Assembly (NCBI GenBank): GCA_029531795.1
Contig: JAPEIS010000010.1
Span: 1,550,001 to 1,614,000, forward strand
Direction: 5' to 3'
Source: Sclerotinia nivalis
Lineage: Eukaryota > Ascomycota > Leotiomycetes > Helotiales > Sclerotiniaceae
DNA length: 64,000 nt
Numbering within the stretch: position 1 is the first letter of the stretch; the number at the start of each line of letters is the position of its first letter. Under the pieces are notes generated by a model that saw nothing but the letters and a program-made list of their open reading frames with translations, was not told where the DNA came from and searched no databases. The position numbers and the translations under genes were made by a program. Below are positions 30,488-41,700 of the stretch, in pieces.

Positions 30488-32487
30488 GTTAATAGAATAT
30501 ATTAATCAAGGATAATAATATTGAGATATTTATTATATAAAAATAAAAAAAGATATCTTTTATATAATATTAAAAAGTTGAAAATGTAATTGAATCTAAT
30601 AGAATATTATTATTTAGATTATAAAGATTTTCATTTAACAATTGAATCGATTTTGTTTTATAATATATTATATCTCAAATGATTGATTTTTTTTTTAATG
30701 CTACAAAACTTTATATAGAATATAATCAAATTATATAAAGAAAAATAGAATCTATTATAATAAAAAATATTTATTTTTTCTTTAGATTAATTGAAAAGTT
30801 ATTTTTAGTAATTATTATCCTTTCAAAACTATAATATCTAATTGTAGCCCTTAATTTATATTCTAATTTTAGAAAGAATTCTATCAAATACTAAAAACCG
30901 ATCTCAAATACTCAATTGTTTATTATTTATAAACTGATAATCAAATTGAGATTTACAATTAGTACTATTTTCAATAATAATTGAGATTGTTTATTAGTTA
31001 TTATCAAAATAATTATATATAATTCATTCTTTTCTATAATTTTCTAAAAGGTTTTATTTCTTATAAAACTCTATATAGACAAACCTCAAAATATATCTGA
31101 AAATAAAAAGAAGATACTAATTCATCAATTAATAATATAAATATATAAGATACTTGTATATATACTAAATACAATAAACTAATCTTAATACAAATAAAAG
31201 AAAATATATTATATATTCAAAAGAAGATATCGAAATCTATAAATATTTAGTATTGTAAAATCGATTTCAATATCGAAGATTATATATAATTTAATATAAA
31301 GAACTATCTTATTTAATACTTTTCTAAAAAAACTAAACTTCTCTATTTAAAGAAGATTCAAGATTATTAATAATTTTAATAGTTTTTTCAAACTCAATCT
31401 TTCAACTATAATAAAAATCCATTCAATATTCCCTTTAAATAAATTCTACAAAGTATATAACAATCTCTTTTTCGATCAAATAATCGAATTATTTTTATCT
31501 ATTAATATAATTGATAATTCAAAATGAAAAATAAAGAAGATTCTGATAATCAAGAAAATATAAAATTTTTTATTATATTAGATTTCCTAGTTTAATATTA
31601 ATACTAATCTTATTTAATATCCTACTTTCGATCTTAAAACATTTCTATATCTCTTATATGATTTCCATTTGATCAATTCAATATAATCTGATTCTTTCAA
31701 TCGTTTATTTAATTGAATCAAACTTTATAAAAGCGAAGAGAATGATTATAATTATATAAATAACGATTCATTTATAAAGAAAAAAGGAATTCTTCAATTC
31801 AACAAACTAGAAGATATGATTTTTTGATATAATATATATATACGATCTTACAAGAATTTCAATCCTATATTAAATTGAGAAAATCAGATCACTTTTGTAT
31901 ATAATCGAAGCTCTACTATTCGATTAATTATTATTATCGAAACAATACAACGATAATATATTTAAAGAATATATTTGTCTTTATTTAAAGAATTATACTA
32001 AAAAAAAAAACGAATCGAAATAAATATAACTCTAATTAAATCAAATTAATCATCAATCTCATCAATTTGATCAAATTGATCGATTGGTTCAATTTGGACA
32101 ATTTATTAAATCATTATATTACGATTATCTTATATTTCTCCTTTTTCTTATTAAAGCTTTCCTCTTTCAAAAGCTTTTCGGATCACTGAATTAAAGCCCG
32201 ATTAATTTGGTCGATTGATTCAATTTGATCAATTTGATCGAATAATTGAACCAACCTTTCAATTTATATGATCTGCTCAAATTAACTCAATTGAATTGTA
32301 AGGCTCTATAGAATCTAACTTTTGATAAATAGAATAAAGGAATAAAACATTTGAGAACGAACTTTTTTCGAAAGAGGAGATAATATTACAAATCTGATAT
32401 AGATCTATATGATTCATTATCATATATACAAATCATATATCTACAATTAGTATATATATATAATTGCTTCTTACAAATCTTAATTCT
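30488..32487. other. AT-rich tract without recognisable genes
   Basis: About 2 kb of very AT-rich DNA without open frames of note. Between 32080 and 32260 variants of aatttgatcaatttgatcg repeat loosely. Nothing was recognised at the protein level on either strand. Most likely it is repeat DNA that RIP has erased. Confidence 0.6.
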
Positions 32488-32826
32488 TTAATTATAGACC
32501 TCAACCGGCACAACTGTATCCCCCTTTCCATGCCAAAGAAATACACCTCCACGTGGAAATCTAGCGCCATCTTCCAGCCTGTCTAAAGGGAAGAATTCTC
32601 GCCTCTTGTGAGGGAAATGATCCTTGAAAGTTCCATGCTGAACATACGCAAACATCAACTCGGCCCGTTCTCCTTTATCATCAGAAGATATAATTGCAGG
32701 AATCTCCCCATTGGGCAGCCTTACAAGATGATCGTCAATCAAGCTACGTGGAAGCTGAGGAAGACCAAACATGGGTTTCTCATACGATTCCCTGAAATGT
32801 CGACTCTTAGCATCCACCATTGGATA
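32488..32826 (-). pseudogene. Alpha/beta-hydrolase gene fragment
   Basis: Open to about 112 residues with normal base composition. The translation YEKPMFGLPQLPRSLIDDHL, RAELMFAYVQHG and FLWHGKGDTVVPVE fits the C-terminal half of a fungal alpha/beta-hydrolase. HGKGDTVVPVE is the strand with the catalytic Asp and the loop before the catalytic His. The nucleophile Ser part and the His part are missing, so it cannot be an active enzyme. The right edge coincides with a TA dinucleotide and the terminal repeat of a Fot-like transposon, and the left edge is where AT-rich DNA starts (VYN and a stop). The ATG near the right edge is not the original start. Confidence 0.75.
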
Positions 32827-33045
32827 AGTCAACTACCCATCATATGGGCCACTTTCAAAAACATTATTATACAACCTTTAAACTTTAATAACTCAATAAC
32901 TATTCAACTTCAATAAAATCGTCTGTAGAATCAGTTTCAATAATATCATCAGAATCCTCCCTATCAATTTCACGATCACCAGCTTCGATTTGCGCCTCCC
33001 TAATAACTCTAATCCTTGCAAACCTAGAATTCTTTTAAGGTTTCG
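32827..33045 (-). mobile_element. Fot-like (Tc1/mariner class) DNA transposon remnant
   Basis: The left end AGTCAACTACCCAT at 32827 follows a TA and resembles the terminal repeats of fungal Fot/pogo elements, which begin AGTCAA and have ACCCAT shortly after. On the minus strand 33034-32900 encodes NSRFARIRVIREAQIEAGD followed by an acidic tail (DREDSDDIIETDSTDD), a pattern like the C-terminus of Fot-type transposases. The catalytic domain and the right end are gone. It interrupts the hydrolase gene. Confidence 0.55.
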
Positions 33046-33488
33046 AGATGATTCATAAATGTTCCTATAAACGAGGTGGAGAAAGTGACTAGCCCGAAAG
33101 GGGGAAAAAGGTCATCACGGCGAGTCATGGATCAGTGATGGGAATGGTAAAGGACGAGGAAGGATAGAACATGACATCATATTAATTGATCTTAATCCAT
33201 AAAGCATTCATGAAGTGGGGGTATGAGCTTTCAGTTTGGCCTATCGCCGGAAAGAGTCTCTAAAGTGTACGGTGATTTGTAAGTCATGGTCTTCCCAAGT
33301 AATGTTCTCCTGCAATGAGCCCACGTCTTACTTCTAAGTGAGTTGACTATATAAGTGAACCACTTTCCCCTCCTGCTTCCACTCGACATCAGAATCCAAC
33401 TCCTCAATATCACATCAGTCCTCCTCGTGATACCTAAGCAAGTCTTGTTCCTCATCACCATCTCTCAGAATCCCTCGCCAACGCAATC
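33046..33488 (+). promoter_or_regulatory. Upstream region of the SDR gene with TATA box
   Basis: Normal base composition returns at about 33060. TATATAAG at 33348-33355 lies 134 bp before the ATG at 33489, with CT-rich stretches between (ctcctgcttcc, tcctcctcg). No further gene is evident; the 76-codon minus frame at 33231-33461 has no recognisable features. Confidence 0.55.
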
Positions 33489-34487
33489 ATGTCGCGCTAC
33501 GCTGAAGCACACGCTAAGCCAAACGGCCCTGGCGACGCGCGCCCGACGGCCCTGCAAATCATCAACGACGAGGGCGTTGAAGGCAAGCTCAAGGGCGAGG
33601 TCATTGTCATCACCGGTACGTCTTCCGGCATCGGCATCGAAACCACTCGCGCCCTGGCCACCACTGGCGCCACCCTCTTTCTCACGTCCCGAGACGTCGC
33701 CAAGGCCCAATCCGCCCTCGCTGGTATCTTTGAACCTTCCCGCATGGAGATTATCGAGATGGACCAGGCAGCCCTCTCTTCCGTCCGCGCCGCCGCCGCC
33801 GCCATTCTCGCCAAGACCTCCAAGATCCACCTCCTCGTGAACAATGCCGGCATCATGGCCGTCCCCGACTTCCGCCTAACCGCCGATGGCCACGAACTTC
33901 AATTCGGCACGAACCACCTCTCGCATTTCCTCTTCTACAAGCTCTTGGAACCCGCTCTCCTCGCTGCCGCCTCCCCCGACCTCCCGTCCCGCGTCGTCAG
34001 TCTCGCTTCCTCGGCCCACAACGTCCACGGGATCAATAACCCCGACAACTACGACTTCCAGAGAGGCGACTATGACCCCATTGTGGCCTACGGCCAATCC
34101 AAGACGGCCAACATTTACATGGCCAACGAGATCGAGCGCCGCTATGGCTCGCGCCACCTACACTCCACGAGCGTCCATCCCGGCCTTGTCCAGACGGGGC
34201 TGGCCCAGCACATGCCCCCGGATGCCTTCAAGGGGATGGAGTTCTTGTACCCCACCATGAAGAGCGTTGAGCAGGGTGCCGCAACATCGGTGTGGGCGGC
34301 CGTCGGCAAAGCGTGGGAACATGAGGGCGGCAAGTACCTCGCCAACTGCGCCGTGGCAGAGCCGTATGCGGAAGGGGATGACAAGTTTTCTGCGCCTGGG
34401 TATTCCCCGCACGCCTATGAAGTGGAGAAGGCGAAGAGGCTGTGGAGCGACTCGCTCAAGCTTGTAGGATTGCCGGACGAGGAATAG
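33489..34487 (+). CDS. Short-chain dehydrogenase/reductase (332 aa)
   Basis: Intact, intron-free and rich in C at third positions. The N-terminal Rossmann fold has TGTSSGIG (residues 42-49) for NAD(P) binding and the NNAG motif (118-121). N142, the SLASSAH strand (Ser174/175) and Y201-x3-K205 (YGQSK) form the catalytic set of classical SDR enzymes. VHPGLVQTGL (about 229-238) is the usual substrate-loop strand. The pattern suits fungal retinol-dehydrogenase/WWOX-like SDRs acting on a lipid or secondary-metabolite ketone or alcohol, but the substrate cannot be told. The cofactor preference is open: there is no Asp at the end of strand 2, and the sequence there, LTSRDVAK, has Arg, which would favour NADP(H). 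It has no signal peptide. It is the only complete gene in this island and is well apart from RIPed DNA. Confidence 0.92.
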   Translation: MSRYAEAHAKPNGPGDARPTALQIINDEGVEGKLKGEVIVITGTSSGIGIETTRALATTGATLFLTSRDVAKAQSALAGIFEPSRMEIIEMDQAALSSVRAAAAAILAKTSKIHLLVNNAGIMAVPDFRLTADGHELQFGTNHLSHFLFYKLLEPALLAAASPDLPSRVVSLASSAHNVHGINNPDNYDFQRGDYDPIVAYGQSKTANIYMANEIERRYGSRHLHSTSVHPGLVQTGLAQHMPPDAFKGMEFLYPTMKSVEQGAATSVWAAVGKAWEHEGGKYLANCAVAEPYAEGDDKFSAPGYSPHAYEVEKAKRLWSDSLKLVGLPDEE

Positions 34488-34616
34488 GGAACCAAGAGGG
34501 GCCTGGCCCTCAGTATATAGGCAAACTCGTGATTTCCTTTAATGAATACATCCCTATAAATCGCGGAGCCATACAATTCGTGATACTCTTTTGATTTATT
34601 TGTAGGGCCCTGTGAG

Positions 34617-34727
34617 CTATGCCGACGACTCTGTGGCATCGAGGACGTAGACGTCGTTGTAGCACGCGGCGAGTTGCCAGCTCTTCGAATCGACGAAAAT
34701 TTGTCTTGGCGAAAGGTAGGAAGCCAT
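34617..34727 (-). CDS. 36-residue ORF, possible tail of a lost gene
   Basis: ATG at 34727 to TAG at 34617, non-RIPed, with hydrophobic and aromatic content (FVDSKSWQLAACYNDVYVLD). It reads like a genuine protein end and not like a random frame. It begins right at the (TTGA)n boundary with AT-rich DNA, so it may be the 3' end of a larger gene whose front was lost. I do not recognise the family. Confidence 0.35.
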   Translation of the reverse strand: MASYLSPRQIFVDSKSWQLAACYNDVYVLDATESSA

Positions 34728-35382
34728 CCTTGATTGATTGATTGATTAAATTAATGTCTATACTAAGTCTAAGATTATTTAAGACGGCTAAAAGCTCCTA
34801 CAAACTCCTAGCAGGTAATATAATGAAAGTAGGCTAGCTAATTAATCTAATTCAGTATATAATTTGAGTGATTGAGATGGACTCTATTTTTTGAATTGGA
34901 TAGAAAAAATGAAAATTAATTTTAAGGAATAAATCCCGCTCTACAAATATCAAAGCATATAATAAGAAAAACAAAAGAAATAATTTATTATTAAAATTGA
35001 AAAGAGGTTTAAATTTTTTTTTCAATTTCATCAATCATCTCTTTTATTATTCTTTTTTTCATTTCTTTTTATTTTATTTTTTATTTTTCTCTTTGTATTC
35101 GATTAAGAAATTATAATCTAGTAGTTATTTTGATTGTATCGATGAATTCGAGGGTTTTAATATTTTCTATTTTGGTATAAAGTAGATATTTCATAATAAA
35201 TCTAAAAAGAGAGTTATTTTTCTTAAGGTTGTTTTTACTCTTTTATATAAAAAGCAGCTGAGTAAAATATAATCAAGGGTTTCTCTTTTTCTATATTTAT
35301 AATTGCTGTTTAACGAGATTCCAAAACGTTATAAATAGGATTTGAAATATTTCTAATCAAATTTTAATTGAAAGAGAATATT
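34728..35382. other. AT-rich DNA with a short (TTGA)n run
   Basis: A ttgattgattgattga run (about 34731-34747) marks the edge of gene island 2. After it the DNA is AT-rich and no gene is recognised on either strand. The 60-codon minus frame 34852-35034 is Lys/Phe/Leu-rich and typical of AT-rich chance frames. Confidence 0.5.
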
Positions 35383-35528
35383 TATTACGATGGTGGTAGA
35401 GTGCTTTATAATATAATGATATTCTATAAAGGAGGAAGAAGGTGCTAAAAAGAGTACTGATTATATAAAGGATGAGTGTTTTAGATATTTATATAGATTA
35501 GTTAGAAATGGATTACGAATTTATAATA
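35383..35528 (-). repeat. 3' LTR of Gypsy-VI (146 bp)
   Basis: Reverse complement of tgttataggttcg...gtgata with RIP changes (for example cgaatttataata at the inner end). The inner side continues with the Gypsy-IV polypurine region in reverse (35529-35580). Length identical to the Gypsy-IV LTRs. Confidence 0.9.
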
Positions 35529-37315
35529 GTATTTTTTTTTTCAAAGTTTAGTTTGTTTTTAAATTATTGATAAAACCTTTTGTAAAACAATTGTTTCAAT
35601 ATAGTTTTGTTCGGGGTATTTAGATTTTCAAATTTCTAAATTGTGAAATTATTTTTCAATTTTTAAGATTGTTTTAAAATTTAAGATACTATTTTTTTGT
35701 TTAAATAAATTGTATTTTCCTTTTTGTTGATTATTGTAAAATCTTTGTAGGAATTAGAGTTAATAATAGTATTATAATATTTAGATGATTTATGATAATG
35801 GTTTAGATTTTTCGAAGTATAAATGATAATATTTGATTAGAGTTTTCTTATTGTTTTTTAGATTTGATATTAATTATTAGATTGATATATAATGTTTTTA
35901 TTTGATTTGATAATGATGATTATTTTCGTTGTAATTATCAAGTATATTTTCAAATATCTATTTCTGGATTGATTCTTCTTTTTCGTTTTCTTTTTCGAGA
36001 ATTTTATTTTTCGTAGTTTTCGATTCCGATTTGTTGATTATAATTTGTTTTGGGAAATAAGATATTGAATATATTAATCTTAATAATAAATAATAAAATA
36101 CTAAAAGGATTTGTATATTCTTTAGTAATTTGATTAAACAAATATATAAATAAATCTTTATTATTTTATATAATTCGATTTATTTATTATTAAGTTTTTT
36201 TGTTTTATAAGATATTTTTATATTTTTTATATTTATATATATTTTTTGTTTTTTTATATATTGTAATGAATTTGATTTATTTTGGTTTGTATATTTCTTA
36301 TAGATTGTGATAAATTATTTTGTAAATGTTTTGAATTGATTAAGAATATATTCTATTTTATCGATTGTTTTATTTTCTTTGAAGAATTTATATTTTTGAA
36401 TTATTGTTATATTCGGGGAATAGGGTTTATTAGATTTTATATTTAATTATGAATTGAAATTATAATTTACAAAGAATAATGAACAATTTATTGTTTTAGA
36501 AATCAAATTGTTTGAAGCAAATTTTGCTAGAGATAATTATTCTATTCAATTGTTTTGATGAAAGTTTATAAATATATATAAATATTATTCTAAAATTGAA
36601 TTTATTCGTTTTGTTTATTTGTTTATTTATAAATGAAAAGCTGAATTGTATTTAAAAGTTATTTTTAATTGTTCAGAAAATTGTATTTAGAATTTGATAT
36701 GAATTGTATTTTTTGATTTGAAATGATATTTTCTAGTAGATTATATAATATATAAATATAATTGATGAAAGTGTTAATTAATTTTTTTATTATTAAAAAT
36801 CTTATATTTATAAAATATTTCATTTTTGTTAATCTATAAATAATTATTAGTATATGTTTGTATATTGAATTGTAGTATTTGTAGTTTAGTAAAGATATAA
36901 TATAATCGATCGAAATGTTTGATTATGATTGGAAAAGAATAGATAATGGTTTTAGAAAATTTGAAGAAGATGATTTCGAGGATTTTGTATAAATATAGAG
37001 TTCGTAAGTTTGAATATAAATATTTATTTCTTGATGTATCTATAGTTATTAGTAGCTTTTGGAGATCAAATCGATAATCTTTGTATAATTAAAATGATTA
37101 ATAAGATTTAACAAATATATTTTGTATAAGATTTGTATTTTCAATTTATTATTAAAAGAAATCTATAGTTTTTTATAATAGTAGATTTTATTATTGTAAA
37201 TATAGTAATTTTGTATAACTATTTGTAAGATTTTTCTGAATTCTTTTAGTTATTTGATTATAAAGAGATTTTCAATTGTTGATATTAATTATTTGATTAT
37301 ATTTCATCTGTTGTA
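35529..37315 (-). pseudogene. Gypsy-VI: integrase and chromodomain region
   Basis: Heavily degraded. The reverse complement aligns with Gypsy-IV 18600-20320 in order (chromodomain region near 35900, integrase core near 36400-37200). Stops are frequent and no open frame above 60 codons survives. The domain assignment comes from the alignment of adjacent blocks with Gypsy-IV. Confidence 0.65.
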
Positions 37316-37317
37316 TA

Positions 37318-37701
37318 AGTCCCTTACCCCACATTCCGGCCACCCCCCCATTCCGGCCATTATTTATACCAAAAATCACAAAAATCAGCATTTTTAACTT
37401 TTTTATTTATGAATATAATTTTTTTGAAATTTTGAATATAGATTTATTATACATATATAAATAATTTCTGAAAATTTCGGATTTTTCGCAATTTTTTCTA
37501 TTCAGATATTTAAGATTTAATTTTTAAATTTTGAATTTGTATACAAATCATATACAAAATTCAACATTTTGAAATATATTAATAACATTTCAATAAAAAT
37601 CATTAAAAATAAAATATAAATTTTATTTATATTATTGAATTATAGTATATTTAAAAATGTATGAATATTAGATACTATAATTTGTAATTAATGAATTATT
37701 T
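37318..37701 (+). repeat. Left terminal inverted repeat of the fold-back element
   Basis: About 384 bp, matching the reverse complement of 38047-38429 with scattered changes. The outermost bases read agtccctta, then cattccggccac and cattccggccattatttat. Confidence 0.85.
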
Positions 37702-38046
37702 GAAATTTAATATTTTACTAACAAAATATTTATATGAGAAACTATATAATATGAGAAAGTTGGATTGCTAGGGCCACATAGGTAGCTAGTTCATGGGCAT
37801 TAGGTCACATGATCCTTCGTAGGTAAATATAAGGAGAAGGCTTTACTTTCCCTTCTAGAATAATCAATTGTTTTTCATTAGTCTTTTTGCATACCCACTA
37901 TATACAATCCCCAACCCATTGTTATTCACATTAGTTCTACTATTCGAAGTTTATACAATGTAGTCTGATCAGTTCGTATCCTATTCCCCCTCGCAGCGTG
38001 CTATCGGGACGCACGTATCTCGACCTACCTCTTTTACAATAATAGT
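37702..38046 (+). other. Core of the fold-back element; possible solo LTR or captured DNA
   Basis: Less AT-rich than its surroundings (37765-38035), with a TATA-like stretch (taaatataagg, near 37827) and gctatcgggacgcacgtatctcgacc. It could be a small LTR (tgctaggg...ttttaca) that inserted into an older symmetrical element, or a captured piece of genome. No ORF was recognised. Confidence 0.4.
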
Positions 38047-38429
38047 AAATAATTCATTAACTACAAACTATAATATATAATATTATTATATTTTCGAATA
38101 TAATATAACTAAATAGATTAAATAAAATTTATATTTTATTTTTAACGATTTTTGTTAAAAAACTATTAGTATTTTTCAAAATGTTGAATTTTGTATATAA
38201 TTTATATACAAATTGAAAATTCAAAAGTTTAATCTTCAATATCTCAATAGAAAAAATTGCGAAAAATCCGAAACCTTCAGAACTTATTTATATATATATA
38301 ATAAATCTATATTCAAAATTTCAAAAAATTATATTCATAAATAAAAAAGTTAAAAATGCTAATTTTCGTGATTTTTGGTGTAAATAATGGCCGGAATGGG
38401 GGGGTGGCCGGAATGTGGTATAAGGGATT
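38047..38429 (-). repeat. Right terminal inverted repeat of the fold-back element
   Basis: Partner of 37318-37701. Ends ggccggaatgtggtataagggatt, complementary to the left end, and is followed by the duplicated TA. Confidence 0.85.
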
Positions 38430-38431
38430 TA

Positions 38432-39482
38432 TTGTATTAATAAGTTCGTTAATAAATTTATTTTTGAATAATATTGTTCAATTTATTATAGCTAATAAAA
38501 GATTATCTGTAAATTCTTTATATAGATTTATATCGAATCTATTAATAGATAAAACAATATGTTTTTGATTTTTAGATGTTCATTATTGAAATCGGAATTA
38601 TCAAATCGATTCTTTTATTAGCAATTCAAAATATCTAAACGAATTACTTTAATTTTCAATCGATAAACGATTCGGAAGTTATATTGAGATAGAAACTCTG
38701 ATCATTATATTTGATATTGATTTAATACTTTCGTTATTATAAAGTATTCCAGATTCTTATAATTAATCAAGATTTCGAATTTTTATTAGAATTTTTGTAA
38801 TTTCGATTATTATTATTTTATTAATTTAATAATAATTAATAACTTTTTATTATAAATCTTATAATTATATTTAATAATTGAATATTTCGAAGAAAAGTAT
38901 ATTATTGATTGTAAAACATTGTTGTTATTGTATTGAGAAAGTACTTTTTCCGAAATCCAATTCGAAGTATTTGTTTTCAATATAGTTTTCTTATTGTGAT
39001 TAAAATAGACAAATATTAGGATTATTATAAATATATTTTTTAGATTCTTGAATATTATTGTATAATCGTTTTTCTATTCTTAATCTATTTTTTTTTGTAA
39101 AAGGTTATTTAAAAGATAACAAATCTTTAAAAAATCCTTTATAAATCAATAATAAAAGTTTACAAAACTAAAGAATTATTATAGATCTTTAATAGATATT
39201 GATTGTATTTAAAAAATGATAATTGATATTTTATTTTGATTCATTTTTATATTTTCAATTGTGATTATAAAATCTAAATATTTTGTAGAAATTATTTCGA
39301 ATTCATATTTATTAATATTGATTTGTAAATCAATATCTTATAGTTTCTGGATTATATTATAAATATATTTTCGATATTGATTTTTATTCTTAAAGTATAT
39401 AAGAATATCATCGAAATATATAGTATAATATTTATTTAGTTTATTAAATAAAATATAATTAATATAATATTGAAATGATATT
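38432..39482 (-). pseudogene. Gypsy-VI: RNase H and truncated reverse transcriptase
   Basis: The reverse complement of 38432-38600 matches Gypsy-IV 18400-18600. RT is reached near 39415-39390, where the active site reads YFDDILIY (the normal form is YLDDILIY), so both catalytic Asp codons survive here. The frame is cut at 39482 by the Copia-B LTR. Many stops upstream of this motif. Confidence 0.75.
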
Positions 39483-39724
39483 TGTTGGTATTCACGTGCT
39501 CTTAAAGCATGTGATCCTCACTTAAGCGAAGGCTTCTATATTGAGGCCATTCGCACTCAATGGTTTTTTCGAACCTTGATGCGCAATATAACCTTTAATT
39601 TAGGGGTCAATTGTATAGTAATCCAAACGCCCTTACGGGAATCTCTTTTGTGAATAACCTCAATACGATTATAAACGTTTTGATTATTTCTATCGGATAC
39701 AACGATCACAGAATCGTATTGATA
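39483..39724 (+). repeat. 5' LTR of Copia-B (242 bp)
   Basis: Begins tgttggtattcacgtgctc and ends gtattgata. Matches 13259-13501 throughout. Outer TG is kept; the inner CA is TA. Confidence 0.9.
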
Positions 39725-39948
39725 CTAATTAGTAATTACAAATTAGATCATTTTCAGAATCCTTTCCAAAACTTTGAATAATCTCATTTTTCATTTGGCA
39801 ACGATCTCTATAATATCTCAACTCTCTTTTATACGCCACTTGTATCATTACCAATACCCTCCTTCAAAATCCTTTCTCATATCTACCATTTTCGAATTCG
39901 AATCGATTCAAATTTCAAATCATCATTACGAAAACTCCGAATAGCTTC

Positions 39949-40155
39949 TGTTGGTATCGAAATGATAAGGTTCAAAGTGTAAAGTACTTTAGTCTATTTG
40001 ATAAAACTTGATTCTTAATTATTACTATTTATATTGAAAGAACGAGCTCCTTAAATATATATTAAAGGAGCTTGTACGGTCTTTTATGATTATATGATTT
40101 AATACGATTATATGATTTAACTACGGTTCATGATCATATGATTGTGATCCCGACA
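39949..40155 (-). repeat. Copia-C LTR, left (3' in coding direction), 207 bp
   Basis: Begins tgttggtatcgaaatg and ends cccgaca on the plus strand. Partner at 54288-54494 has identical length and aligns throughout. Preceded by gcttc. Confidence 0.93.
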
Positions 40156-41700
40156 TTAATAACTTCTCTAAAAAGTTATATGATTTGAATTCCTTCAATT
40201 CCTCAATCCTTTTTTTCTATTCATTTCGTCTCTTTGATAATAATCTTGTTTGTATCGATTAGCTCCTTTAATGCTTGATAGGATTTATTTTTAATTATAG
40301 TATCAACAAGGTTCGATTCTCTATCGATTCATTTGATTTCAGTGATTTCTTTTCGTTTGTAGGATTATTGTAATAAAAGAATATCAATTATAAATCTTTT
40401 CTTTGTAATGGAGTTTAATTTAATGAATAACTCAAATAGTGAATTAGAATTGGTATATACAGAGAAAGGGATCTGTTTTTTTGATTGAATAATAATGTTA
40501 ATAGTGCTTTTGATTGTAACCCTTATATTAAAGTCTAGAACTAATCTATATAGTTCAGATACTAGAATGCTTCTTATTATTCTTTTACATTTAATAGAGG
40601 ATCAATGAATAATATTGGTATTGTTATTTTTATCCATTAAACAAATCATATATCTAATCTGAGATAATATATCTGTATTATTAACAAAAGATATATCTGT
40701 AAAAGCAATTACTTTTATACTATTTAAATCAAATGATACAAAAATGAATCCTTTTGATAAGTTTTCTATTTGCTATTTAATAGTTTTGCTAAGCTTCTTG
40801 ATATCATTTTCTTTCGGATTAATCATCTAGATAGTAATTGAAAGATGATAAGAAGTTTCTAATTGATAAATAATGATTATATATACTCCTTGAGTACATT
40901 GAGCGATATATTGATCCTTGGAAATAACATTTGTATAGATTTTGTTTTTCGTCCCTTTCAAATCTGAATTTTCTGATATAATTAATTTCAGATTATCATA
41001 TTGTTTCTTTTGATTAAAATAGAACTTGTTGTTTTTCAAAGAGATTATATTTCCATTAAATTTGAGAGGTGTATTTTTTAATAGATACTTTCGTTCTTTA
41101 ATTATAAAATTTGCTTTTTCTAATTGTTTTTGTTTTAGTTTTACGAATTCTTTATTAGTTATGATAAATATATCGTTAGTTTGTAATCCTATAATACCAA
41201 AGCCCTTTTTATTTGTATATAATAAATAAGGATCAAAGGTTAATTATATCATTCCTAACTTTTCTTGATAGTGATCATAATATATTCCAAATCAATGATT
41301 TCCGGCTTCCGGGACATTGTATAATAATTTGATAATACACTATAGTACTTCTTTTGGTAGTTTAAGTTCTATTAGAAGTCGAATATAGAATATCCTATTC
41401 AGATTCATAACTGATTGTATATATACTTATATAATATCTTATAAAAGAACATCAGTTTTTATATTCTTTCTCAATATTATTGTAAGTGTTATGATAATAT
41501 ATTGTTTAGCTTTCTAAAGTGTAGATGATTGTATTAAAATATTGGTTTTTTCTTTATTATGATATACTTGGATTATTAATCTTGATTTTGGAAATGCTTT
41601 TTCTATACTCTTGTACTTTATTTTATTAACAAATCGTAATTTGAAGATTCTTATTCCTTTGAGGATATTACTTTCTTTAACTTTCTTGAAAACTCTACTT
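40156..41700 (-). pseudogene. Copia-C: reverse transcriptase and RNase H
   Basis: The minus-strand translation of 41230-41040 reads DPYLLYTNKKGFGIIGLQTN, then DIFIITNKEF, so the active site box is GLQTND. Downstream SENSDLKGTKNKI and SKDQYIAQCTQGVYI (41039-40827) mark the start of RNase H. It matches Copia-A 12150-12500 strongly. No long frame is left, so it is a pseudogene. Confidence 0.82.

Larger units (their letters stand above)
37318..38429. mobile_element. Long-TIR (fold-back) non-autonomous DNA element, TA target duplication
   Basis: The ends agtcccttac and taagggatt are complementary, and the two sides stay complementary inward for about 380 bp each. The host dinucleotide TA is present on both sides (37316-37317 and 38430-38431), as for Tc1/mariner-class elements. 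Short stretches such as cattccggccaccccccc are strikingly GC-rich. The about 345-bp core is unrelated to a transposase. The 70-codon frame at 38356 straddles the right boundary and is an artefact. It interrupts Gypsy-VI. Confidence 0.85.
35383..39482 (-). mobile_element. Gypsy-VI: minus-strand Gypsy element of the Gypsy-IV family, cut by Copia-B
   Basis: A 146-bp LTR (35383-35528) is the reverse complement of the Gypsy-IV LTR, and the internal DNA to its right mirrors Gypsy-IV integrase, then RNase H and RT, up to 39482, where the Copia-B LTR starts. The rest (protease, gag, 5' LTR) should lie beyond the window on the far side of Copia-B. A DNA element with long inverted repeats interrupts it at 37318-38429. 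Confidence 0.85.

Noticed and set aside
32040..32260. Loose ttgatcaatttgatc repeats as a regulatory array
   Set aside because: Similar strings occur in AT-rich element DNA elsewhere (about 5640, 41880 and 47070), where they encode Asn/Gln/Asp-rich linkers; there is no regular spacing.
33341..33352. agttgact as the missing right end of the Fot-like remnant
   Set aside because: Only 8 bases match, the TA does not follow directly and the stretch overlaps the TATA region of the SDR gene.
33465..34412. Several frames over 80 codons on both strands within the SDR gene
   Set aside because: They are shadows in GC-rich coding sequence; the SDR frame has all family motifs.
38356..38568. 70-codon frame that could be taken as a small gene
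   Set aside because: It starts inside the right inverted repeat and crosses the TA boundary at 38429 into Gypsy-VI, so it is a chance fusion.
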